Source of the DNA: Tretioscincus oriximinensis
Lineage: Eukaryota > Chordata > Lepidosauria > Squamata > Gymnophthalmidae
Length of the DNA stretch: 64,000 nucleotides
Direction: 5' to 3'
NCBI GenBank assembly: GCA_022410635.1
Contig: JAJVDF010000504.1
Coordinates: 400,141-464,140 of the forward strand
Position numbers and translations under genes: made by a program. Under the pieces are notes generated by a model that was not told the DNA's origin, searched no databases, and saw only the letters and a program-made list of their open reading frames with translations. This document shows positions 21,419 to 32,331 of this stretch, piece after piece; position 1 is the first letter of the stretch; each line of letters starts with the position of its first letter.

Positions 21419-21689
21419 TAAATTAGAAAATTAGAAAATTTAATGTAACAACGTTGAAGTCAAAATCTACAACTGAGCCAGGGCTCATAGAAGAGGTCAG
21501 AAATGCCTGTGGATGGCATGTCCACTTAATATGATATTTTTCAGTAGATTCCAGAAAATATCATCAGCAGTGAGTCCACCTTGAACATGGCCAAGCCAGA
21601 AAGCCTGAAGATTAGAAATATTNGTTGAAATCTGGCATAGAAGCCTACAGCTACCTATACTTACACTGGGGTATATTTGCCAGGGTCTA

Positions 21690-21955
21690 CAATTTATTTA
21701 TTTATTTATTCATTTATTTATTTATACTTATACCCCACCCTACACCCGAAGGTCTCAGGGCAGTCCAAAGTACAAAAATGACACATTAAAAACAATACAA
21801 AACGTTAATACAAAATTTAGAAGTTCAAAACAGAATAAAAACTGTATTTAAAAGTGGGGACAAATGAGATTTCTTCNGCCAAAGGCCAGGCGAAGGCAGC
21901 ACACTTGTGCAAACTGCTGACAGACCAAGATTCCTGGATCAGGCTACCCAGGCAT
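21690..21955 (-). mobile_element. Repeat D tail, minus strand
   Basis: (TTTA)n, then TATACCCCACCCTACACCCG and AAAAACAATACAAAACG, then AAAAGTGGGGACAAATGAGA; truncated earlier than the 14160 copy. Confidence 0.7.
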
Positions 21956-22242
21956 ACTTCTGTGTCCTTGTTGCCTTTCTGTTTAGATTAATTACCTTTT
22001 GCAAGTGTAAGTCAAAGAGATTCAGACCTAAAATTACTGCAAAGCAACAGGCAGCATCATGATTTTGTTTTATGTTCATATTTGTGTATAAAGGGGCAGT
22101 GGGAAGCACCGGCTATGCCCCTCATAACAGTTCTTCTCCCTTTCCTCAGTATAGAAGTCGAAATATTATGGAATATTCACAGAGGGAGTCCCTGATGAGG
22201 GTTTTTTATGCTCTTATGGTGTGATCATAGGGGATTTGCCCC
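21956..22242. other. Unique sequence
   Basis: No recognised feature. Confidence 0.3.
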
Positions 22243-22244
22243 AC

Positions 22245-22402
22245 TAAGGCTGCATGTACGCAGCATATTTCTGCCTCCATCGGAGCGAGATGTGGGAGAC
22301 TCGGGCACACGTGTTTAGCATTTCTCAACAGTTGTCCCGCAATAAACACAGTTTTTCCCGGAATAAATTATTCAGCCATCATTCCGGAGAACCTTCGGCT
22401 TC
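22245..22402 (+). mobile_element. C-type element, left end
   Basis: TAAGGCTGCATGTACGCAGC, then GAGATGTGGGAG, GGCACACGTGTTTAGCAT and CATTCCGGAGAACC match the left end of the composite at 62443-62610. Confidence 0.7.
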
Positions 22403-22447
22403 GCATAAGAACATAAGAAGACTGAAAGAAAGACAGGTAAGTGCTTG

Positions 22448-23700
22448 AATGGGCCACCCAGCCCCTTTTCTAATGTTGCCGAGGCTGGAAGAAGGGAGCT
22501 GCCTGCAGCCTTGACGACATTAGGAAAGACCTGGTCTTGGGGCCCCTCAATCTCAAAGTGCACCAGTCGCCACTGGGCTGCATCCATACTGTCCTTCATA
22601 GCAAAATATCTAAAAATCTCCCTATGAAGGACTTAGAAGGGTATTTTTGCCTGAAGGCTGACATTCTGTCTTCCCCACCAGGCTGTGGTGGTTCCCATGT
22701 ATCTACTTGCAGTCAGTTGCAATTTCTTGCAATTCTTACTTTCAAATAGCTGGGTTGGCTGGAGCTACAGGCTAGTGGAAGGTGCTCAGCCCTCCTCACG
22801 TCCCACACAGGGCTTCGGAACTCCATCTCCCAGGTGAAAGACTGTTTCCTAAGCAACTGAGNCATTATTTTATGTTGATCCTTTTGCCATGATAGTCGCA
22901 TCCATATGACTATGAGACCTGGTGAGAGCTCAATCCCCTTCTCTTTCAGTGAGGCAAGGCATGCAAAAGCTGTTTTCACTGCTGAATTTTGGCAGGAAAA
23001 TACAGCACTTTTTTACCCCCACCTCTTCTCCAGCAGCCTTGGTCTTTGAAGACTTTTTCCTTTTGCATTCGCCTGCATGCTAATAAGAGGAGCCAACTGC
23101 CAATGACAGAAGAAAAACAGATGAGGCAATTGTAAGTAAGGAATTTACCTAGAAGTTCATGGGAGATATAGGTGAATTCATGATGAAAAGAAGGAGTTTC
23201 ATGTTGCATGTAGCGAAAGGCTAAGTCCTTCATAGGGAGATTTTTAGATATTTTGCTACGAAAGACAGTATGGATGCAACCCATTGGAACTGGTGCAGTT
23301 TGAGATTGAAGGCCCCCAAGACCAGGACTTTCCTAATGTCACTGAGGCTGGAGACAGCTCCCTTCTTCCAGCCTTGGCGACATTAGGAAAGGGGCTGGGA
23401 GGTCCATTCTAACACTTCCCAGTCTTTCTTTCAGTCTGCAAGTTGAAGGCCAATACAAAATGGCACCTCTAGGAGACTGAGAGGGAGACTGTGGCCCCTC
23501 CCAGGCAGCACTCCCATTGGTTCTGGGTTTGTCAGCTCTTTTTGTCAATAAAAAAGCTGCCTGGAGCTTTTTGATTTGTTGACAGGTTCTCTGCAAAGGC
23601 CTACAATTGGCCAATGGTAGATTTTATCATTGATTTTAATCTCTGAGTGTTTGCCAGACACCACGAACCCAGAGGCAAGCCACCGCTGATGCAGCCAAAT
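22448..23700 (+). mobile_element. Repeat F in foldback arrangement around a SINE-2
   Basis: Arm 22448-22627 (GTTGCCGAGGCTGGAAGAAG, AGCAAAATATCTAAAAATCT) is inverted at 23229-23405. The right copy continues through AGTTGAAGGCCAATACAAAA, AGCTGCCTGGAGCTTTTTGA and GATTTTAATCTCTGAGTGTT to about 23700. The loop (22628-23228) carries a minus-strand SINE-2. Either two F copies in opposite orientation or one foldback transposon. Confidence 0.65.
22632..22866 (-). mobile_element. SINE-2, minus strand, 3' truncated
   Basis: From GGGTATTTTTGCCTGAAGGC through CAGGCTGTGGTGGTTCCCAT to the complement of the tRNA-Lys-like A box (CTAAGCAACTGAG). It lacks the (CTT)n tail. Confidence 0.8.
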
Positions 23701-24155
23701 ATGCAACTGTTGGAGCAAAGCAGGCCGCAGAAGAATGCAGACAAGCAATGCGAGCCCAGTGAAAAGTTGGGTGGCGAGGGAGGTGGCTGGTTAAATGTGA
23801 AAAAGGAGAACTAGAAATGGATTTGATGGTTAGAAAGCAAATGCATTAAAATGGTGAGCCAGAGTTGCAGTCCATTGGAAGTTGAATCCTGGCTCAAATA
23901 AATGAAAGCGTTTTCCACCAGTTTCCTAATCTCTTGGCCACGACTATCCATTTTGCTTTGAAAGCAACAAATTGCTATTGAATTCCATTATTCTGCAAGA
24001 GGAAGTAACTCTTGCTACCTGGTGCTCTAAAAGGCACTCAGTGAAAGAAACTCTGCAAACATCTTGGTTAAATGCCAGCAGTAAGCATAAAATAAAATGA
24101 TAACAGAAAGGGAAAGAATTTAAGCACTTAAGTTATTTGTACAGTAATCTCTTAT
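23701..24155. other. Unique sequence
   Basis: Nothing recognised. Confidence 0.3.
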
Positions 24156-24159
24156 TATA

Positions 24160-24425
24160 AGAGCCAGTTTGGTGTAGCGGTTAGAGTGTTGGACTGGCAT
24201 CTGGCACTCTCCCGGTTCGATTCCCTACTCCTCCATGAAAGTGTGACCTAGGGCTAGTCACAGTCTTTTAGAACTCTCTCAGCTCCTCCTACTTCACAGG
24301 GTGTCTGTTGTGGAAAAACCCAACAAAAGCGATGTGTGTCACCCTATGGTTGGCTGCCCTGAGACCTTTGGATATAGGGCGAAATATAAATACAAATAAA
24401 ATAAATTAATAAATAATAAATTATT
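24160..24425 (+). mobile_element. SINE-1, near full length
   Basis: AGAGCCAGTTTGGTGTAGCG head, GGTTCGATTCCCTACTCC B box, CACAGGGTGTCTGTTGTGG body, ATATAGGGCGAAATATAAAT 3' end and an A/T tail. Confidence 0.88.
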
Positions 24426-25361
24426 AACAACCTAAAGAAGTACGCTTGATACATCCAACTGCTGTAGCTGTGATAGGAAAGGGCTATTTCAGTTGACATC
24501 GACGGCTATGCAGGTATTGACGGATACAACACCAACTTGAAAGTTATCAAATTTAATGTAACAACTTTGAAACTCTTCAGACATTTATGAAATACATATA
24601 TTTTAACTGGCATAGATTTTGGACATGGTTAACAAACCCAAAGGAGTGTGGTNAGCCAGCATCATGGCTAACCATCCCAAATAGTCCATGTCTGGGACAC
24701 AAGCCACGCCCACACTAGGGTGCTCACCTTCCTGTGAGCCCCACTGCCCAGCACCCTGCTTAAGGCAGCCCACTACACATCTGCTTTACAGCTCCATCCA
24801 GCACCTGCTTGAGGTGGACCACCAGAAGATCAAGCAGGTATTCCAATGCTAGCATGGTGGAGATTGATGCTAAGCTTCACGTCCCTGACTCAAAGTCGCA
24901 TTCAGCTACCAGCCTATCCCCAAAGGCAAGCTGCATGACCTTGAACCCTTTAAAAGTCCCCCCAAAACTCTAGGATAGTCAGGGGATATCTGCCATCAGG
25001 CAACTAACTACCCTTATTGGCCAGCCAAGATGCGCACTTGCCACAAAGCCATCACGAAAGGGGTAAGGGTGGTTGGGTCTTTGTCTCTTTGCCTCTCAAC
25101 AGTGGGAGGGGATCTGTGGCCTTAAATAGACTGCTCCTGATCGTCCCTCCTCATGCACGTTCTTCTTGTTTCCACTCCCAGGATTTCCCCTGAAGCTTTT
25201 CATTGTGCATTGCCAAACTGATGGCCACCCTTGCGGCCATGCCGTGAACACTTGCCCGCCTCAAGTGCGTGGAAAGTCCTTTAAGAAAAAATATACCTTC
25301 TGTCAACACACACACACTAACAAAAGTCATACAGAAGTTAAAGGAATAAATCTACTTTAGT
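24426..25361. other. Unique sequence, GC-richer patch 24680-25260
   Basis: No gene could be supported. The 64-codon frame at 25166-25360 has no recognisable domain. The composition change could mark an old exon or LTR; I see no splice or LTR signals that decide it. Confidence 0.3.
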
Positions 25362-25366
25362 TTTCA

Positions 25367-25630
25367 TGTTAGGTTTTCTGCGCCCTTCTATATTTTTGAA
25401 TCCCTTTTGGCGTCAGCGGGAACTGCAGGCGNGTAATTTATTTCCTCTAATTGGCTAGGTCGCTAAATTACNCCCCTTTTGGTTCTGCCTTATAATCTTT
25501 GTTCTGCGTTTACTTTCTGTTCTGTTTCTTTGAAAGCCATGGAATGCATTCTTCCCCAAGGTTAATAAAGAATCCAAGATTCTTTTGCCTTCTTTATTAT
25601 TTGAAAAGGATTAATTCTAGAAGCCTAACA
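25367..25630 (+). mobile_element. LTR-T, solo LTR, 264 bp
   Basis: Starts TGTTAGG and ends CCTAACA, with the 5-bp target duplication TTTCA on both sides (25362-25366 and 25631-25635). TATA-like CCTTATAATC at about 25488-25497 and polyadenylation signal AATAAAG at about 25564-25570. Structure and ends match the 314-bp copy at 13368. No internal retroviral or gypsy-like sequence next to it. Confidence 0.88.
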
Positions 25631-25635
25631 TTTCA

Positions 25636-27596
25636 CATATTTTGCTTCTTTCATCTCCGAGTATTNGTCAGTGATTGGCCACTCGTATGCCTGGCTTTCT
25701 GTGGACTGGCTGGTTACGTGCTGGCGGTATATGTTCCCTTTGTGTAATCAGTTCTGTTTCCCTCCTATTAAACAATTAAAAGAGAGGGTTACTGTCTCTG
25801 TTATGTTTCCTTTTTTATTGAGTCCTTTAACATTATTGCTCATACAATAAAATATTACATTTGTTTCTTATTTACTTAAAGGCAAAGAACATTTTTTTCT
25901 CCCTTCCCCCCCTTCTCTCCTCTCCCCCCCCCTTTTTTTTGCAGGTAATGGCTTGTCCATATCATTTGAAGTATAAACCGACAAGGTAAGTTACATATTT
26001 ACATATTTACATAGTACAAATCTGTTTCAATTTGATTTTTTTTTATTTTGTTGCATTATGTTTATCATCAGATAATTTTTGACCACCTCACATTTCTGTT
26101 TAATCATTCTAAAATTTTGAATATTGTTGTTATTGTTTATTCTTGCTGTTCTAATCTCAATCACAATTTTGTCTAATATATCATCACTTCGACCATTTGG
26201 TTTTATCTTTCCAACCCTCAAGTATTACTATCTGTGCGCAAGATATTAGGTCTTCTATAATATTTCTTAAAATTAATGGATCTATGCTTTCCAGATCACC
26301 TAAAATTACAGACATTTTATTTGTTATGGTTATTGACATTCCCAGCATCCTATCAATTTCCTTTTTGATTATCTTCCAGTATTCTTTCCTTTATAATAAA
26401 GAGATAACTCATTTCTAGGTCTGACGTTGGGATAAAGTGATTTTTGAGATTTTATCCTTAAATTTGCCAAAAGAATATCTCATTAAGCATGCGTGTTATG
26501 ATGTCCACAGATTACAGATCCTTCATCTTTGAAGCCCATTGGTACATAGATATCTACTCTCTGTCCACCATCAATGAGGATGCTCAGGGAGCTAAAATAC
26601 TGACTTCATCTCATCTGGAGATTTCAAGACAGAAGGATTTGAATGCACATACTGTTCTCTTAACAGTTTTCTGAAAGCAAGTGAAGATTATAGACAGAAT
26701 ATTCAATTCCACCTTTAGCTGCTTCACATATGGTCTTTTGTTCTTGTTATTACAGATTTTTCCCCTCCTGTGTGTGTTGTAAAAACATTGCATGGGTTCT
26801 TCTTTTGAAATCTACACAAAGCAAGTGTAGAATGTATCTGGAGTGAATGCAAGTGAAAGCTAAAGAACACAGAGTAAGTTGATCCACTTTTTCCTTCCCA
26901 GGATGCAAAGCCTTTGGCTGCACAGGCTCTGCAATCTGTTTTAGACAATTCATTGTTTCCTTGGCAACAGTACTCCCTAAAATTGAGTATTTGGTAGACT
27001 AGATAAATCTGTCCTATGTGTGCTGCAATGCTGCTAAATACGTATTAACAGCATGGCGAAGTGGAAATTTGAAATGCTGCCTCTGGAAGCAGCTTCGGAA
27101 GCTGTCCTTGAAGACAATGATAAACTTTCCAACTGCTTATGAAGGTAGAGCTGTCCTCAGAGGCAGTACTGATGTGAACTGGATGCAATATGTGCTTTAC
27201 TGACCATATATAACCACATATAACAGTGGTTTGGCATTTGCATGCTACCACCTGCTGTTCTACATCTAATGCGGATCAAGCCCCTTAATGCATGAAGCTA
27301 ATCCACAACGGAAGTGTTCTCAAGTTGGTACATACAAAAAGGAGCCAACCATCAGCTGTGTAGCCAAGTAGAAATGAGAAGGCCTTAGAATCTGTTGCTT
27401 CAGGATTGCAACTTAGTGGCAAGGTAATCCCTTGAATCTCTTTCTTGGGGATTCCAGGTTGAATGACAAAGGTGTGTTTTTTAGTCACATTTCCTTCCTC
27501 TTCCACCACTTTCCCATGGGCTACCTTCGTCTAAANTAATCATTTTCTTCTATTATGTATTTTTCTGTTATAAGTTAGGAAGGGTGTTCACAAGCT
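25636..27596. other. AT-rich sequence, no gene seen
   Basis: A pyrimidine tract (about 25893-25942) and a very AT-rich segment to 26420 could be the 3' part of a minus-strand LINE. No motif decides it. Frames up to 82 codons have no support. Confidence 0.35.
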
Positions 27597-28444
27597 GTAT
27601 ATACTTGAGTGTAAGTCAACCCAAATATAAACCAAGGGACCTAATTTCTCCACAAAAAATGGGAAATCTTATAAGCCTAGAGTGGGAAATGGAGCAGGGA
27701 GGATGAAGGAAGGAAAGGAACCCAATGCCTCCCCTGTGCCCATCCGAGGTGCCTGATGCCCCCTGGGGCCCGCAGCCACCCGTGGGGCATGCGGTCCTCA
27801 GGGCCACATGCTGGAAGCTCCTGGGGGGCCCTTGGCATCCATTTCTTGGGCCCCAAGCCCCGATGATCAAGCACACATACTCTGGTACCACATCACCCTC
27901 GCCTTGTTGGATATTTATTTATTTATTTGTACTTGTATCCCGCCCTATACCCAAAGGTCTCAGGATGGCTCACATAGAACTGTGATTGGCCCAAGGACAC
28001 CCAGCTGGCTTTCATGGAGGAGTGGGAAATCGAACCAGGAGACTGTCCAACACTCTAACCACTACACCAAACTGGCTCTAGATATGAGAAGGTGACCTCT
28101 GCTGCCATTGCTGGTGCCGCTGCCACACTCTTGTCTGGTGCCTTTGCACTGGGGTTGCAACTGAAACCCACCTCAGGCTTTGGTCCAGAGGGAGGCAGCA
28201 AAGGCAGCAGCAGCTGCCCAAATTATAACTGCAAAGGCTTTAGGAGGGAAGACACTGGAGCATGCTGGGAAGTGTAGTCCCACCTGTGTCTGGGGGAAAA
28301 TGCAAGGATAGAGGAGGCTGAAGCGGCTCCGGGGCAGTGGACAAGATTGGAGAACAACTGCACTGTACCCGAGCATAAGCTGAGGGGGGCTTTTTTCAGC
28401 ATTAAAAATGTGCTGAAAAACTAGGCTTATACTCGAGCATATAC
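27597..28444 (+). mobile_element. Element G, 848 bp with a SINE inside
   Basis: Imperfect terminal inverted repeats GTATATACTTGAGTGTAAG and the complement of GCTTATACTCGAGCATATAC. Near the right end is a perfect-armed hairpin, TTTTTCAGCA and TGCTGAAAAA (28391-28420). The body (CCCCTGTGCCCATCCGAGGT, GGGCCACATGCTGGAAGCTC) recurs at 35108-35580. Non-coding, GC-rich centre. Confidence 0.7.
27915..28080 (-). mobile_element. SINE-1 inserted in element G
   Basis: Minus-strand SINE-1 from the (TTTA)n tail to AACCACTACACCAAACTGGC (head). It lacks the middle of the body. Flanked by GATAT at 27910-27914 and 28081-28085; the second G copy has a single GATAT at 35453-35457, the empty site. Confidence 0.88.
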
Positions 28445-28679
28445 ATTAATTGAAACGGTGACTACACATGGCTCAAGTCAAGTTAAATCACAAGTGCCAA
28501 ACAAGTTTGCTACATCCAGAGAACCTCTATATGGGATAACCCAGAGCATCACATGTGGAGTTAAGCCAGCGTAGCTGATTCTCTTCGGTAAATATCTGCT
28601 AGTGCCTCCAGATGTCATAAGATATCATAAACAAGCTATCCTGGGAGGGAGAATTGAGTGTCCTTTGTCTTCAGTCAGT
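28445..28679. other. Unique sequence
   Basis: Nothing recognised. Confidence 0.3.
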
Positions 28680-28682
28680 GCG

Positions 28683-28800
28683 ATCAGTCTGGTCTTGTGG
28701 TCAGAGTGTCAGGTGCTCCCCTGATAGNTTCACAAGGTGTCTGTTATGAAAAGAAGAAGCTGCTTTGATCTCTCTGGGCTGAGAAAACAGAGGTATAAAC
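28683..28800 (+). mobile_element. Decayed SINE-1 relative
   Basis: CTGGTCTTGTGGTCAGAGTG resembles the head, and TTCACAAGGTGTCTGTTATG the body. Highly diverged. Confidence 0.45.
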
Positions 28801-28807
28801 TCTTTCA

Positions 28808-28987
28808 GGCCCTGTCCCCACTGAGCCTTATTCTGGTTTATATCTTGGTACACAGCTTGGTCATCCACATGCCAGTGTGGGCTATGAAAGGCCGCATNCG
28901 GGGCCTGCCATAGCCTACACTAGCATGTAAATGACAGGCTGCTATTCTGAGATATAGGCAAGTCTAAGGCTCTGTAGGGACAGGACC
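28808..28987. mobile_element. Palindromic miniature element J, 180 bp
   Basis: Left arm GGCCCTGTCCCCACTGAGCC, right arm ends TCTGTAGGGACAGGACC. The centre has the paired phrases GTCATCCACATGCCAGTGTG and CACTAGCATGTAAATGACAG. The whole element can fold back on itself. Confidence 0.75.
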
Positions 28988-29283
28988 TCATTGAGGTTTC
29001 AAAAGTTCATGCATGGTTATCTAGAAAAACACTATTTTTTTTGATGGAATCCTACTTTGACCATTTTAGCCCACTATTGTGACAATAGGTTTAGGGTGGG
29101 ACTTTAATTAGTCAATGTACCATTTATGTACATTAGTAATCCAGTTTTAGAAGCTTAGTAGTTGGGATCTGTGCATTTAGTAAGCAGCAAAAGAAGACGA
29201 AAAAGTAGATAAACCGTAAGAAGCTCTGTAGTCCGCATCCTCTGCATGGGACTAGTGATAATCCAGATTTGATCTCTAACCCA
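28988..29283. other. Unique sequence
   Basis: Nothing recognised. Confidence 0.3.
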
Positions 29284-29400
29284 TTATTATTTATTTATTT
29301 TATTTATTTATACTGATATCCTGCCCGATACCTGAAGGTCTCAGGGCAGCCAACCAATAAAAACAGTACAAAATTTACATATTGATACATTAACAACCAA
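29284..29400 (-). mobile_element. Repeat D tail, minus strand
   Basis: (TTTA)n followed by CCTGAAGGTCTCAGGGCAGC and AATAAAAACAGTACAAAATT; about 115 bp. Confidence 0.65.
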
Positions 29401-29754
29401 TACCTGGTGGAGGGTAAAAACGAGTATTTCTTCAACCATGTGTTGTGGCCCATCAGTGCCACGTTTTCTAAAGTCCTAGTGGTACATAGTATATCCCTTG
29501 CTGATAAAAAAATAACTCACACACACCCTTCTAAACTTTATGAGGATTTAAAAAGTCCCTGAACATGTCTACTTGGGAGTAAGTTCCCCTCCTGTTACCT
29601 GGGATCCAACAAGGGTGGCTCCAAGCTAAGTCAGGGTGGGCACCTTGGAACCCTCCTTAACAAGCCATATTTGGGGCTTTGCCATGGAAATCCCTGGGCC
29701 ACNTCTGGTATACTGGAGCGGGAAAGGCCCTCCATTTCCATCCCCTCGTCCACT
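29401..29754. other. Unique sequence
   Basis: Nothing recognised. Confidence 0.3.
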
Positions 29755-29759
29755 GAGGA

Positions 29760-30082
29760 GGAGAATATCAGCCTGTGGAATTTACTTCCTAAAGTGGTAG
29801 TGGTAGCTAACAGCTTGGATAGCTTCAAGATAGGACTAGACAGGTTTATGAGCACCAAGGGTATAGATGGGTACTAGGATGGACGTCTGGATGTTGCCTC
29901 CGGGATGGAGCAACAGGCAGGACTCCTGAATTCCCACTTGCAGGGAGTCATTAACAGGGGCGTATTTTGCTTTCCTGTTCAGGCTGCCCAGTGCACCAGA
30001 TGGGCCTCTACGTGAGACAAAGCTGGACTAGGTGGGCTTTGGCCCGATCCAGGATGGCTCTTCTGATGTTCTTATGTTCTTA
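29760..30082 (+). mobile_element. CR1-A 3' end
   Basis: AGCCTGTGGAATTTACTTCC (end of ORF2), the UTR phrase GGTTTATGAGCACCAAGGGT, and the tail TGATGTTCTTATGTTCTTA. Confidence 0.88.
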
Positions 30083-30735
30083 ACTAGATGTGCCACAAAC
30101 AACTGACATTTGACTCACAGATTTAAGGTGTCTTGGAACAAACAGAGAGAATTGTTAACTAGAGATTGACTAACTTCCTATTCGAATAGTACACATATAC
30201 TTTTAACCTTGAACTTGGCTGTTGGTTTTTTATCTGTTTTAATATCGTATTTTATATTGTATTTTTTTAATATTGTCTTTTTGCCTGTATTCTGTATGCT
30301 CCTTAAGTGCATGGTTAATAATAGCAACTACACCAACCAATTCTGTATCCATACCAATTCCATTTTTTAAATTAAATAAATGTTATGTTTATTAAGTTTT
30401 NGACATGATATATGAACCAAATATAAAAAACAATAACAGTAAAAATATAAGACAGTACAGTAAACAGTAAACAATAAACAACAGACAATAACAGAGAGAG
30501 AAAAGTAATAATTAAATAAAATAAAACATGAAACATACACTATATATCCAAGTGGGGATATACATATATATCCACACTTGGATATATAGATAGTCATGGG
30601 TTAGTAATACATCANATGTATTTATAACATATTTCTTTGTGTAAACAACATTAAAACTGATTGGACCCCGAAAGTACTATTAGATGTAAATAAAGCAAAA
30701 GCAATAAACTTTGACCATCTCTCAGTCCATGGAGT
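30083..30735. other. AT-rich sequence with a LINE-like A-rich stretch
   Basis: 30420-30535 is A-rich with little T on this strand (CAATAACAGTAAAAATATAA), a possible LINE tail region. No gene. Confidence 0.35.
30541..30591. repeat. Hairpin, 20-bp imperfect arms
   Basis: CTATATATCCAAGTGGGGAT paired with ATCCACACTTGGATATATAG around a short AT loop. Confidence 0.65.
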
Positions 30736-30736
30736 C

Positions 30737-30992
30737 TTAGGCTACGTTCATACGATGAGCTAAAAACTGGAATAAAATTATATTCCAGAATATAGCAAAG
30801 TCGTATCCATGCACACCAATGATGTCCTGTTCACACGTATCCTTGAATTCTCATGACGCACAGCCAACTCTGCCGCATTGCTTTGGCTGTGCCCCCCTCC
30901 AAGCCAGGCCAACAGAGCCAGTCGGAGGGCTGACTGGAAGGAGGGCACAGCCAAAGCAAGGCGGCAGAGCCGGCTGTGTGTTACGAGAAGCC
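30737..30992 (+). mobile_element. C-type element, left end with internal palindrome
   Basis: TTAGGCTACGTTCATACGAT, GAGCTAAAAACTGGAATAAA (matches the complement of 63220-63285), then an inverted pair: GACGCACAGCCAACTCTGCC (about 30856) and GGCAGAGCCGGCTGTGTGTT (about 30963). Confidence 0.7.
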
Positions 30993-30994
30993 TT

Positions 30995-31310
30995 TTCAGG
31001 CACGGATAGCTCAGTCGCTAAGGAATCCGTCTCTCACCTGGGCGATGGGCGAAGCCCTGTGTGGGAGGTGGGGATGGCTGAGCACCTTCCACTGTCCTGT
31101 AGCTCCAGCCAACCCAGCTATTCCAAAGCATGAATTGCAAGAAATAGCAACTGNCTGCAAGTAGATACATGGGAACCACCAGAGCCTGGTGGGGAAGATA
31201 GAATGTGAGCCTTCGGGCAAAATATATCCTTGTAAGCCACTTTGAGTCCCTTTNNAAGGTGAGAAAAGCAGGATATAAGAACCCAGTTCTTCTTCTTCTT
31301 CTTCTTTTCT
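30995..31310 (+). mobile_element. SINE-2, full length
   Basis: GGCACGGATAGCTCAGTCGC head through AGGATATAAGAACCCAGTTC and a short (CTT)n. It sits between two pieces that both resemble C elements. Confidence 0.85.
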
Positions 31311-31311
31311 T

Positions 31312-31372
31312 GTCCAGCCAGCCCTCCGTCTNCTGTTGGAGGGCTCCTGCATGGAGATCGGGTCTGATAAAA
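31312..31372 (+). mobile_element. C-type element fragment
   Basis: CCAGCCAGCCCTCCGTCT and GGCTCCTGCATGGAGATCGG match 20394-20450. Confidence 0.65.
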
Positions 31373-31378
31373 AAGAAA

Positions 31379-31437
31379 TCCCTCAGCAAAAACTGGGAGG
31401 CATCCCAAAACTGGGTTTCCACCCCACCCCAAAAGGT
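31379..31437 (+). mobile_element. Element E half-palindrome
   Basis: CCTCAGCAAAAACTGGGAGG and CCAAAACTGGGTTTCCACCC, ending where the next E palindrome begins. Confidence 0.7.
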
Positions 31438-31440
31438 AGG

Positions 31441-31648
31441 CTGACCAGGTGACCCTTTGGGGGAAGGTGTTGAAAATCAGGTTTTACGGTTCCTCCCAGT
31501 TTTTTCTGAGGATTTTTTTTTTCCCCAAAAAATTGTTTTTCGAAAAAAAATGTTTTTTATTTCTTTTTTCCCCTTAGAAAAAAACAGGAGGCACCCCAAA
31601 AACAGGTTTTNAACACACCCACCCCCCAAAAGGGGTCATTCTGCTCAG
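31441..31648. mobile_element. Short palindromic E element, 208 bp
   Basis: Arms of about 70 bp. Left CTGACCAGGTGACCCTTTGG, GTTGAAAATCAGG, CCCAGTTTTTTCTGAGG; right is the imperfect complement ending TTCTGCTCAG. The loop is A/T-only sequence. Confidence 0.75.
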
Positions 31649-32330
31649 CCTATCTTTGGGTGATAACCAGTTTGCAAAAAGAAGCAATGGATGTTGATAC
31701 TAAGATATGGCTGGAAGCCCTTATNTAAGGGTTTTGTTAAAGAAGTGGATAGTGTAAAGGAAGTCCGTCATTAAACTCCCACTGAAAAAAGGCTTTGATA
31801 TAGGAAAATGCATTTGGTAAGGTTTTTCTTTCAGTTCCTTACAGCATCAGGCATAACAGTTTCAGTACTGGTTTCACAGTAATGTATCTTTTGAAGTATG
31901 CAGCCGGTGGTATTTATTGTGGGTTATTTTCCCCATACATGAAGATGCATTTCAGACTCTTAAAGGGCTTTGTTAAATGCATTCCTTGGAAATCTGATAA
32001 TATGATTCTTCCAACTTTTAGTTCATCAGTAGGGACAGCAAACTAGTTCTTGATTTTTCCCCATTTTTCCAAGGCCTTTGATTGTTTTTACCATTTGAAC
32101 TACTGAATTTCCACACCAGCTTGTGCATGTTAAAAATACATGGCAAAGTTCAACATCATTTCCATCAAGCACAATATATAGCAATTTTGCAAATTGCTTT
32201 TCTTTCTACTGTACATTTCTTTACTTTATCCTGACAGATTTTGTAGTTTATTATTTTGGAGGGACTCAGCCCTTTGAAAGAGGATTCAAAAAGTTCTATG
32301 AAAGCTTAAACAGTGGGTCGAAAGTAACAG
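31649..32330. other. Unique AT-rich sequence
   Basis: No gene recognised; the 70-codon frame at 32123-32335 lacks support. Confidence 0.35.
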
Positions 32331-32331
32331 A

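Noticed and set aside
25166..25360. Ribosomal-protein-like pseudogene
   Set aside because: A basic stretch (KSFKKKY) suggested it, but no sustained similarity could be recognised from memory.
30995..31070. tRNA-Lys gene at the head of SINE-2
   Set aside because: Only the 5' half resembles tRNA-Lys; the 3' half and anticodon arm are not tRNA-like, and the unit recurs as a SINE.
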